From contig WYBX01000086.1 of NCBI GenBank assembly GCA_011525695.1, positions 163,852 through 227,851 on the forward strand: a DNA stretch of 64,000 nt, given 5' to 3'. The first letter of the stretch is position 1. Each line of letters opens with the position of its first letter. The notes beneath the pieces were generated by a model. The model ran no database searches, was not told the DNA's origin, and saw only the letters and a program-made list of their open reading frames with translations. This document shows, piece after piece, positions 53,898-61,287 of this stretch. Source of the DNA: Verrucomicrobiia bacterium (GTDB lineage: Bacteria; Verrucomicrobiota; Verrucomicrobiia; Opitutales; Opitutaceae). The position numbers and the translations under genes were made by a program.

Positions 53898-54497
53898 ATG
53901 CAGCATCCCGGCCTGCTCCCCCTGTTCCTCACTGCCACCATGGTCCTCTCTGCCGCCTCCCGCCCTGAACCCAAACTGGAATCGCTCGTCGTTGGTGGCG
54001 GCTGTTTCTGGTGCACTGAGGCCGCCTATGAGTTGCTTCCCGGCGTCCAGGCAGTCGTCAGCGGTTACGCGGGTGGCAGCGAACCGAATCCCACCTACGA
54101 GCAGGTGTGCGCCCATGCGACCGGGCACGCCGAGGTGATCCGGATCGACTATGACCCGGGCGTTATATCGCTCGAGCGTTTGTTGGACTTCTTCTGGCAG
54201 GTACACAACCCGACGCAGGTCGGCGGGCAGGGGAACGATCACGGGCCGCAGTACCGCTCGATCATCCTTTACGCGAATCCGGCGCAGAAGGCGGCTGCCG
54301 AGGCTTCGCGCGCGCGGGCGGCGAAGACATTCCGGGATCCGATCACGACGGAGATTGTGCCGCTGGAGAAATTCTGGCCGGCCGAGGACTACCATCAGGA
54401 TTACTTCGCCCGGAATCCGAATGCCGGCTATTGCAGCTACGTCATCGCGCCCAAGATCCGGAAGCTGGAGCAGCAGATTCGTGGCCAGGGAAAATAA
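53898..54497 (+). CDS. msrA: Peptide methionine sulfoxide reductase A, exported
   Basis: The 199-residue protein has an N-terminal signal-like segment (LLPLFLTATMVLSAAS) and the MsrA catalytic motif GCFWC (about residues 34-38, nucleophilic first Cys). Family blocks follow: YAGGSEPNPTYEQVC, GHAEVIRIDYDP, HNPTQVGGQGNDHGPQYRS and EDYHQDYFARNP. It reduces methionine-S-sulfoxide in proteins. The export signal suggests periplasmic repair. It is flanked by two copies of the same hairpin repeat and stands near an Hsp33-like chaperone gene, both dealing with oxidised proteins. Confidence 0.95.
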   Translation: MQHPGLLPLFLTATMVLSAASRPEPKLESLVVGGGCFWCTEAAYELLPGVQAVVSGYAGGSEPNPTYEQVCAHATGHAEVIRIDYDPGVISLERLLDFFWQVHNPTQVGGQGNDHGPQYRSIILYANPAQKAAAEASRARAAKTFRDPITTEIVPLEKFWPAEDYHQDYFARNPNAGYCSYVIAPKIRKLEQQIRGQGK

Positions 54498-54669
54498 CCG
54501 CGACATTGTCCCGGTGCGGCGCGGGCACAGTCTGCCGCCGCTCCGATGAAGAGCGCGCCGAATTGCGGGCCGACTGGAATGACCATCCGGCCGCCTTCAC
54601 GCAGACCGCCGAACCTCGAGAAGCCCGGGTAGCTAATCGGTGACCCCGGGAATCCTTCTCACGGCTCCT

Positions 54670-54705
54670 GCCATTTCGATGTCACACCTGTGACACCGAT
54701 ATGGC
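54670..54705. repeat. Palindromic repeat, family F copy 2
   Basis: Nearly full self-pairing over 36 bp starting GCCATTTCGATGTCACAC, with two mismatches; shares CCATTTCGATGTCA with 53736-53769. Confidence 0.75.
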
Positions 54706-54784
54706 GAGGCAATAGCGAGGCGGAGGGCCCGGCTGGGGACAGGGGGCGGCTGGACAAATCGGGAATCCGAGGGACCGTGGAGCC

Positions 54785-55585
54785 ATGGCTCAGACGACTC
54801 CCCCGAACACCGATGATCCCGGGCTCGAGGTCCGCACCTGTTTCGTGCGCCACCGCAACGCGCTGCTCGCGCGGGCGGCGTTTGGGGACATGTTTGTCGA
54901 CTATTACCTGCACCTGAGTGCGAACGCGATCCGGGTCGAGCCGGCCCATGATGCCATCTTCAAGCGCGCGCTGGCGGCCTTCACGCTGCATTGCGCCTCG
55001 CGGCCCTGGAACGAACTGATCGCCTGGACGATCAATTTCCAGGAGCCGCTGGTGAATGTCTTTCTGGTGGGCGACAACGAGACCGGCGCGGTGGCCGGCC
55101 GCGTCTTCGCCGAGAACGTCAAGGAGGGACCGGAAAACCTCTTTTACGCCGATGTCGTCCGGGGCCAGCAGCCGAAGCGGCGCAGTGCCGTTGCCTTCGA
55201 GGGGGACGATCCCTTCCGCGCCGCGGAAAAGTTCTACACGCAGAGCGAGCAGCGTGGCGCACGCTATTTCCAGTTGGGCGAGGAGGAGTTTGCCCTGCTG
55301 AGCGAGCACCCGGATTGCGACCTCGGCTGGTTCCAGGGCCTGGATGCCGGCGATGTCCGCGGGCTCGACCAGCACGAGACGCTGGCGCCGCTCGAGCAGC
55401 GAATCTACCGGTGGCATTGCGGCTGCAATCAGAGCCGGATGATGGAGGTGCTCGCGCCGACGATGAAGGTGGACCCCGAGGCGCTCTTTGCGGGAGATCC
55501 CAAGGTCGAGATTCGCTGCCCGCGCTGCGGAGCCCGGCACCTCATCACCCGGGAGGCGCTCGAGGCGTTCGTCGCGCAGCGTTGA
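54785..55585 (+). CDS. Divergent Hsp33-like redox chaperone
   Basis: The 266-residue protein ends in a redox-zinc-like module: WHCGC (CxC, about 214-218) and CPRC (CxxC, about 245-248) separated by a helix (MMEVLAPTMKVDPEALFAGD), with the following GARHLITREALEAFV. This is the arrangement of Hsp33, which becomes an active holdase when the four Cys are oxidised. The N-terminal part (LVNVFLVGDNETGAVAGRVF) lacks close similarity to model Hsp33 but has the size and beta-rich character. A position near msrA fits an oxidative-stress role. The exact domain assignment of the N-terminus is inferred. Confidence 0.72.
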   Translation: MAQTTPPNTDDPGLEVRTCFVRHRNALLARAAFGDMFVDYYLHLSANAIRVEPAHDAIFKRALAAFTLHCASRPWNELIAWTINFQEPLVNVFLVGDNETGAVAGRVFAENVKEGPENLFYADVVRGQQPKRRSAVAFEGDDPFRAAEKFYTQSEQRGARYFQLGEEEFALLSEHPDCDLGWFQGLDAGDVRGLDQHETLAPLEQRIYRWHCGCNQSRMMEVLAPTMKVDPEALFAGDPKVEIRCPRCGARHLITREALEAFVAQR

Positions 55586-55674
55586 AAAAGGCTCCGGCTT
55601 GCACTGCCGGCGGCATCCTGCCGTTGTGAGCCGCCCCGGAATGGCCGGGAGCAGGCGCCAAGCATTCCTCCCGC

Positions 55675-56286
55675 ATGACGGAAATCATCCACCAAGTCTG
55701 GGCCGGCATGATCGGCGCAACCTGGCTCGAGCAGGTTGCGACCGTGCTCGGGATTGCCGGCGTGGTGCTGATGATGCGGCAGAACATCTGGACGTTCCCC
55801 ATCAGCCTCCTGCAAGTGACGCTCTTCGGCTATGTCTGCTTTCTCGGCGGACTCTATTCGGGAGCGGTGCTGCAGGCGATGTTCTTCGCCGCACTGGTCT
55901 ACGGCTGGATTCATTGGACGCGCGGGCGATCGGCGGAAAACCCGCTGCCGGTCCGCCGGCTCGGTGTCCGCGAACGCTGGCTTTACCTGGCGGGAATGCT
56001 CGTCCTCTGGTTGGGATGGGGAGCGGCCATGGCGCGGATCGGGGCCGCGCTCGCGCAGGCGGATGCCTTCGTTTTTTCGGCGAGTGTCATGTCGCAATGG
56101 CTGCAGGCGAGGAAGATCCTGGAAAACTGGCTCGGCTGGGTGCTGGCGAACACGGTGGCGATGGTGGTTTTCTGGACCAAGCAATACTACTGGTTTGCGG
56201 TGCTTTACTTTGTCTTCTGGTGCCTGGCCTGGGGAGGCTTCGTGGCATGGCGGCGGAGCATGAAGGCAGGGAGGATCCCGGCATGA
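55675..56286 (+). CDS. pnuC: Nicotinamide riboside transporter PnuC
   Basis: A 203-residue membrane protein with about six to seven hydrophobic segments. The conserved start of the PnuC core, RQNIWTFPISLLQVTLFGY, and the end block KILENWLGWVLANTVAMVVF are clear. It imports nicotinamide riboside by facilitated diffusion that is pulled by phosphorylation. The next gene (4-bp ATGA overlap) encodes the kinase that would trap it. Confidence 0.93.
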   Translation: MTEIIHQVWAGMIGATWLEQVATVLGIAGVVLMMRQNIWTFPISLLQVTLFGYVCFLGGLYSGAVLQAMFFAALVYGWIHWTRGRSAENPLPVRRLGVRERWLYLAGMLVLWLGWGAAMARIGAALAQADAFVFSASVMSQWLQARKILENWLGWVLANTVAMVVFWTKQYYWFAVLYFVFWCLAWGGFVAWRRSMKAGRIPA

Positions 56287-56843
56287 ACGCGCCCAGGCGG
56301 GTTGTCATCTTCGGCACGGAGTCCACCGGAAAGACCATCCTCGCGGAGCGGCTGGCCAGCCATTTCGGGGAGCCGTGGTCGGCGGAGTTCGTGCGCGAAT
56401 TCTGGGATGCGCATGGCGGCGTGATCACGGAGGCGGACCTCGACGCGATTGCCCGCGGACAGCTGGCCAACGAGAAGGCGGCGGCGGCCCGGGCGCGGCG
56501 CGTCGTCTTTTGCGACACGGACCTGCTGACCTGCACCTTGTGGGACGATCTGCTTTTCCCCGGCGCCTGCCCCGCGTGGGTGCGGGCCGCGGCGGAGGAG
56601 CGGGCAAGGCAGGCGGCGCTTTATCTCCTGTGCGATGCCGACGTGCCGTTTGCACCGGATCCGCAGCGCTGCTTTCCGGACGCGGCCGGCCGCGAGCGGT
56701 CGCGCCAGCTGATGCGCGATGCACTTTCGTCGCGCCAGCTGCCCTGCTGCGAAATTTGTGGCGACTGGCCGGAGCGGGAGCGCACGGCAATCGCGGCGGT
56801 CGAGCAACTGCTCCGAGGCAGCCCTCGCGAGGCCTCCGGTTAG
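56283..56843 (+). CDS. NadR-type nicotinamide riboside kinase (AAA family)
   Basis: ATG 56283 overlaps the pnuC stop and gives 186 residues. A P-loop GTESTGKT (about 11-18), RRVVFCDTDLLTCTLW and LYLLCDADVPFAPDPQR match the ribosylnicotinamide kinase domain of NadR without its adenylyltransferase and DNA-binding parts. It would phosphorylate nicotinamide riboside to NMN and so drive PnuC uptake toward NAD. Cytoplasmic. Confidence 0.9.
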   Translation: MNAPRRVVIFGTESTGKTILAERLASHFGEPWSAEFVREFWDAHGGVITEADLDAIARGQLANEKAAAARARRVVFCDTDLLTCTLWDDLLFPGACPAWVRAAAEERARQAALYLLCDADVPFAPDPQRCFPDAAGRERSRQLMRDALSSRQLPCCEICGDWPERERTAIAAVEQLLRGSPREASG

Positions 56844-56910
56844 CGCGGGTCACGCAGAATCGACAAACCAGTCCGTGCCGGGTACGAACATCCCCCTCGC
56901 CCTTCCCGTC

Positions 56911-58317
56911 ATGTACACTCCATCGATTCATTGGCCGCCCCTCGTGCGATTCATCGCGACCGCCGCACTCCTGCTCCCGGTCCCGAGCCCGGCCGCCGGT
57001 GGTGACGCCAGCCGCCCGCCGAACATCGTCCTCATCGTCTCGGATGATCAGGGCTATCCGGACCTGGGAATCATCGGCACGAAGCCAATCCTCACGCCGC
57101 AGCTGGACCGGCTGGCCCGCGAAGGGGTTCGGGCCACGAATTTCTACGTGACCTGGCCGGCCTGCACGCCGTCGCGGGGCAGCCTGCTCACGGGACGGTA
57201 TCCGCAGCGCAACGGGCTGTACGACATGGTCCGCAACGACATGACCAACTACGGCCACCAGTACACGCTGGATGAATACGCGGTCTCTCCCGAGATGACG
57301 CTGGGGCTCGATCCGCGGGAGCGGACGCTCGGCGATCTCCTGCGCGGGGCCGGCTACCGGACGGGGATGGTGGGCAAGTGGGACATGGGCCAGGCGCGGC
57401 GTTTCCTGCCGCTGCAGCGCGGGTTCGATTTCTTCTACGGGCACGGCAACAACGGGATCGATTATTACACGCACGAGCGCTATGGGATCCCGTCGCTGTT
57501 TCGCGGCAATGCGCGCACGGAGGAGGATCGCGGCACGTATGCGACGGCGGTGTTCGAGCGCGAGGCGCTGCGCTTCATCCGCGAGCCCGGCGACCGGCCC
57601 TTCTTCCTCTACCTCTGCTTCAATGCGCCGCACGGCGCCTCGAATCTCGACAAGCCCGGGGTGCAGGCGCCCGACGAGGACCTGGCGCGCTACCCGGACA
57701 TTCGGGGAAAACTGAAGGCCTACTACGCGGCGGTGACGCGGATGGACGACGCAATCGGCGAGGTGCTGCGGGCCCTGGAGGCGAGCGGTAGGGATCGGAA
57801 TACGCTCGTGCTCTTTCTTTCGGACAATGGCGGCAGCGGCAACGGCGGGAACGAGCCGTTGCGCGGACAGAAGGGCACGATGTGGGAGGGTGGGTTGCGC
57901 GTGCCCTTCATTGCCTGGTGGCCAGGGCAGCTCCCTGCCGGCCGCGTCGTCGATGACTTTCTCACCTCGCTGGAGATCTTTCCGACCCTGGCGGCGGTCG
58001 CGCGCACACCGCTCCCGGCCGGGATCGAACTCGACGGATTCGATCTGATGCCTGTGCTGCGCGGCGAGGCGAAATCATCCCGGACGGAGATGTTCTGGGA
58101 ACGCCGGCGGATCCGCGGGGCGCGCGTCGGTTCCTGGAAATGGGTCGACATGGGGGAAAACGGGGGCGGCCTGTACGATCTCGCGACCGATTTGGGCGAG
58201 GAGCGCGATCTTTCGCGCGACCGACCGGACGTGCTGGCGATGGTGCGGGGCCGGTTCGAGGCCTGGAAGCGGGCGATGGAGGCGGCGGAGCCGCGCGGAC
58301 CCTTCCGCGATTACTGA
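56911..58317 (+). CDS. Exported Cys-type sulfatase
   Basis: From ATG 56911 there are 468 residues with a signal peptide (VRFIATAALLLPVPSPAAGG). The active-site motif CTPSR (Cys85, to become formylglycine) lies in PACTPSRGSLLTGRY; NIVLIVSDDQGYPDLGIIG, VGKWDMGQA and LSDNGGSGNGG supply metal and substrate contacts. It would remove sulfate from carbohydrates. It stands apart from the other carbohydrate genes, between NAD salvage genes and response regulators, and is only distantly related to the sulfatase at 24401. Confidence 0.92.
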   Translation: MYTPSIHWPPLVRFIATAALLLPVPSPAAGGDASRPPNIVLIVSDDQGYPDLGIIGTKPILTPQLDRLAREGVRATNFYVTWPACTPSRGSLLTGRYPQRNGLYDMVRNDMTNYGHQYTLDEYAVSPEMTLGLDPRERTLGDLLRGAGYRTGMVGKWDMGQARRFLPLQRGFDFFYGHGNNGIDYYTHERYGIPSLFRGNARTEEDRGTYATAVFEREALRFIREPGDRPFFLYLCFNAPHGASNLDKPGVQAPDEDLARYPDIRGKLKAYYAAVTRMDDAIGEVLRALEASGRDRNTLVLFLSDNGGSGNGGNEPLRGQKGTMWEGGLRVPFIAWWPGQLPAGRVVDDFLTSLEIFPTLAAVARTPLPAGIELDGFDLMPVLRGEAKSSRTEMFWERRRIRGARVGSWKWVDMGENGGGLYDLATDLGEERDLSRDRPDVLAMVRGRFEAWKRAMEAAEPRGPFRDY

Positions 58318-58320
58318 GCA

Positions 58321-58830
58321 CTACGCCTGCATGATTTTCCGGATGATATCCCGCAGCGTATCCGCGAGCGTCGTGACGCTGCCGTGCTTCACGACATAGG
58401 CATCGGCACCCAGCTCGAGCGCCTGCCGGCGATCCGCCACATGGCTCGAGTTCGAGAGCATGATCACCTTGGTCTTGCGGAACGCGGGTTTGCGCCGGAT
58501 CCAGCGCAGCACCACGAACCCGTCGCCGCCGGGCATGTTGATGTCGAGAAACAGCATCACCGGCTTGCGGCCACGACCGCCATGCGCCGCGGGGCACGAG
58601 TTGCGAAGGCAGCGGATCGCCTCACTGCCGCTTGCGGCGGTGACGAAAGGCCCGGAGATCCCGGCCTTCATCAGTGCGCGCTGGGAAAGGAACAGCTCGT
58701 CGGGATCGTCATCAACCAGGAGGACGGGACGGACCGGGAGTCGGGGGAAGCGGGGACGGCTGGCGCCAGGCGCACCCGGGGCGCCGATTTTGGATGTCGG
58801 CTTCGTTCCCCTCAACTCACCTGTCTCCAT
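58321..58830 (-). CDS. Single-domain response regulator (Rcp1-like receiver)
   Basis: From ATG 58830 there are 169 residues: a stand-alone receiver with VLLVDDDPDE, Asp in LFLDINMPGGDG, Ser in IMLSNSSHV and Lys in AYVVKHGSV. Its N-terminal 35 residues are Pro/Gly-rich and may be unstructured. It has no output domain. It resembles the receiver at 49791. The 3' end lies 3 bp from the sulfatase stop (convergent). Confidence 0.9.
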   Translation of the reverse strand: METGELRGTKPTSKIGAPGAPGASRPRFPRLPVRPVLLVDDDPDELFLSQRALMKAGISGPFVTAASGSEAIRCLRNSCPAAHGGRGRKPVMLFLDINMPGGDGFVVLRWIRRKPAFRKTKVIMLSNSSHVADRRQALELGADAYVVKHGSVTTLADTLRDIIRKIMQA

Positions 58831-58945
58831 GCCGGGACTTCGACAGGCGCCGCGACGCATGGCGAGCAGTTCAGCCCTGCTTGGCCGTCAGAATAATCCC
58901 TGATTCCCGAAGGCTTTTCCCCGATGAGTGGGCGTTTCCCGGCCC

Positions 58946-59593
58946 TTATACGCTTTCCAGCCATCCGAGTTCGCCGGCCTTCCGGACAATGTCGACGCGG
59001 CTGCGCAGGTTGAGCTTCTCCATGGAGCGAGCCTTGTAGGTCTCGATCGTCTTCACGCTGACGTTGAGCAGCGCGGCGACCTCCTTGTTGGAATAGCCCT
59101 GCGCGATCCTGCGCAACACCTCGGTCTCGCGTTCACTGAGCCGGACCGTGCTCGTGGGGCCCGATCGCGGCTGGACCATGGCACTGATGATTTTTCCGGC
59201 GATCCGGGGATCCACGAAGATCCCGCCCGAGGCGACCGAGCGAATCGCATGGATGAGTTCGTCCGCGGCGGCGCGCTTGATGATATAACCGGCGGCGCCC
59301 GCCTCGAGCAGTTCGCGCAGGTAGCTCTTGTCCTCGTGCACGGTGAGGGCAAGGACCCGGGTGTCGGGACAGAGCCTGCGAATCTCGCGTGTCACCTGTG
59401 CGCCGCTCATCTCGCCCATCGAAATATCAATCACAGCCACATCGGGCTTGGATCGTGCGCACTGCGCCACGGCCTCGCTGCCATCGGCGGCTTCTGCCAC
59501 GACGCTCATATCGGACTCGGATTCAATCAGGCGTTTCAGACCTTCGCGGACCACGGCATGATCGTCCGCCAGCAATATCCGGAGATTAGGCAT
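58946..59593 (-). CDS. NarL/LuxR-type response regulator
   Basis: A 215-residue regulator with ILLADDHAVVREGL, phosphoacceptor Asp in AVIDISMGEMSG, Thr in LALTVHEDKS, Lys in GYIIKRAAAD, and a LuxR helix-turn-helix LSERETEVLRRIAQGYSNKE and onward. It would bind DNA as a dimer when phosphorylated. No kinase gene is adjacent; the neighbour at 58321 is a single receiver, so this could be a relay or orphan regulator. Confidence 0.93.
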   Translation of the reverse strand: MPNLRILLADDHAVVREGLKRLIESESDMSVVAEAADGSEAVAQCARSKPDVAVIDISMGEMSGAQVTREIRRLCPDTRVLALTVHEDKSYLRELLEAGAAGYIIKRAAADELIHAIRSVASGGIFVDPRIAGKIISAMVQPRSGPTSTVRLSERETEVLRRIAQGYSNKEVAALLNVSVKTIETYKARSMEKLNLRSRVDIVRKAGELGWLESV

Positions 59594-59919
59594 GGTGAAT
59601 CGGGTTCAGCGTTGGGTGATGAAAGAACCGATGCCTCGCGACTTCCATTACCGACAGGGAGTCGGGAGAACCGGCGCATTGTCAGGAGAAAGCTCGTGCA
59701 AAAAACGTCGGGCGGGCTGCGGGCAATGCCTTCCGACAAAGTCCACCGGGTTCCGCCCGGTTGCACAACCTAATTGAGGGTGCTTATTAAGCAAACCCAA
59801 CTTGCCTGTTGCCCGTGCGATGGTGTCCGAGGCTGCGAAGTCCTGTCACCGACCTCGAGGGCACCTGCGCAACGGCATTGCATGGGCCGGTCACTCCGTC
59901 CACAAGCAGAGCCCATCCC
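59594..59919. other. 326-bp intergenic region
   Basis: Lies between the LuxR-type regulator start and the exported isomerase-like gene. It should hold both divergent promoters. No repeat of the families found elsewhere and no gene or RNA structure is visible. Confidence 0.4.
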
Positions 59920-60750
59920 ATGAAGAAATACCCTGTTCCTGTGTTCGTGAGCGCCGCGATGGCCGTCCTGGCAATCTTCCTTTCGAGCCGCGCCGGTGCG
60001 GCACCCGAGCTTGGATTGCAGACCTGGACCTGCAATCAGATGAGTTTCGATCAGGTCGTGGAGTTCGCCGTTCGGCACAAAGTGACGAAGCTGCAGCTCA
60101 TTGCGCCCAAGCACGTGGACCCGAATGCGCCGCGCGAGGAATCGCTGCGCAAGAAGGCGATCCTGGAGCAGCACGGATTGGTTCCCTATACCTTCGGCGT
60201 CGCCCGGACATCCCGCAACAAGGAGGAAAACCGGAAGCTGTTCGAGTTCGCGAAACTGATGGGGATGAAACTCATCGTGGTGGAACCGCGCGACATGGCG
60301 GAATGGGACAATCTCGAGGAACTGGTGAAGGAGTACGACATCCGGCTGGCGATTCACAACCACGGCAAGGGGACGGTTTATGGGGATCCGGCGGCGGTCC
60401 GCCAGGTGCTGGCGCAGCGCGACGCTCGAATCGGGGTCTGTCTGGACGTGGGCTGGGTGACCGCGGCCGGCTTCGACGCGGCGAAGGTCTTTCGCGACTA
60501 CAACGGCCGGGTCTACGACATGCATTTCAAGGACAAGAAGGTGGAGCGGGGTGCTGACGGTAAAGATGTGATCCTCGATGTGGAGATCGGCGACGGAGCG
60601 GCCAATTACTCGGGACTTTTTGCGGAGATAAAGCGGGCGAACTGGTCCGGCGTCATGGCGATCGAGACGGACAATCGTTCGTTCCAGGCGGACCCGAATC
60701 AGATGGTCGCAAGTGCGAAAGCGGCCTTTGCGAAATACGTGAAACGTTGA
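59920..60750 (+). CDS. Exported sugar phosphate isomerase/epimerase-like (AP endonuclease family 2 fold)
   Basis: From ATG 59920 there are 276 residues with a signal peptide (YPVPVFVSAAMAVLAIFLSS). The rest is a TIM-barrel of the xylose-isomerase-like type: LGLQTWTCNQMSFDQVVEFA, LIVVEPRDMAEW, IRLAIHNHGKGT, GVCLDVGWV, YDMHFKDKK and VMAIETDN supply the metal-binding His/Glu/Asp positions. Substrates of the family include sugars and inositols. Export is common for such proteins in Verrucomicrobia. It stands alone; hairpin family B follows its stop. Confidence 0.87.
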   Translation: MKKYPVPVFVSAAMAVLAIFLSSRAGAAPELGLQTWTCNQMSFDQVVEFAVRHKVTKLQLIAPKHVDPNAPREESLRKKAILEQHGLVPYTFGVARTSRNKEENRKLFEFAKLMGMKLIVVEPRDMAEWDNLEELVKEYDIRLAIHNHGKGTVYGDPAAVRQVLAQRDARIGVCLDVGWVTAAGFDAAKVFRDYNGRVYDMHFKDKKVERGADGKDVILDVEIGDGAANYSGLFAEIKRANWSGVMAIETDNRSFQADPNQMVASAKAAFAKYVKR

Positions 60751-61287
60751 GCCGGCGAGCCGTCGGGTAGGGCAGGTCTATTTTGACCTGCCCCGGGTCA
60801 GGTCGGAGATCTGATCTGCTGGCCGCGCGGCTCCGGCGGAGACTTGCCCGTTAGGTTATACGAGCGCAGTCGAGCGATTGCGCCTTTGAGGGCGGTTGAA
60901 TCCCTCGGGCGAGCATAGGCACGGCTGCGGCCGGTCGGGTGGTTGAACCATCCTGAGGTCGCAGGAAAGGGCTGCGCCCGTTTGGCTGCGTGATGCCTGA
61001 AGCTTTCGCAGGGATTGGACCGGTTCGGACCGGCCCCGGCGTTCCTATGATTCGGGAACCACGGCGCCAGCAGGATCATGTGGCGCAGGTGGCTCTCGCC
61101 GCCGCGTGCCTTGCAAAGCGCAAAGGCGAACGGTTCCCGCGAAAAGCCGCCGGGTTTGTTGAAACCCGCGCTCCCAACGCGTGACAAGAGGCCGGTCACG
61201 GGAGGGTCCGTGATTAACCCGCACACGGGGCGTAACGGGAGGGCGCTGCTCCCCCCAGCGTCGCGGCGTGCACAGGAGACATCCATT
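60751..61287. other. 537-bp intergenic region
   Basis: Between the isomerase-like gene and the PRC-barrel/BON gene. It holds the family B hairpin (60770-60793). The rest has no gene; the last part has a clear ribosome-binding site (ACAGGAGA) 8 bp before the ATG at 61288. The frame of the next gene is open upstream but without protein character. Confidence 0.5.
60770..60793. repeat. Palindromic repeat, family B copy 2
   Basis: Nine-bp arms GGGCAGGTC and GACCTGCCC enclose TATTTT; the preceding GGGTAG and the arm wording match 6249-6271. It follows the isomerase-like gene stop by 20 bp. Confidence 0.75.
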
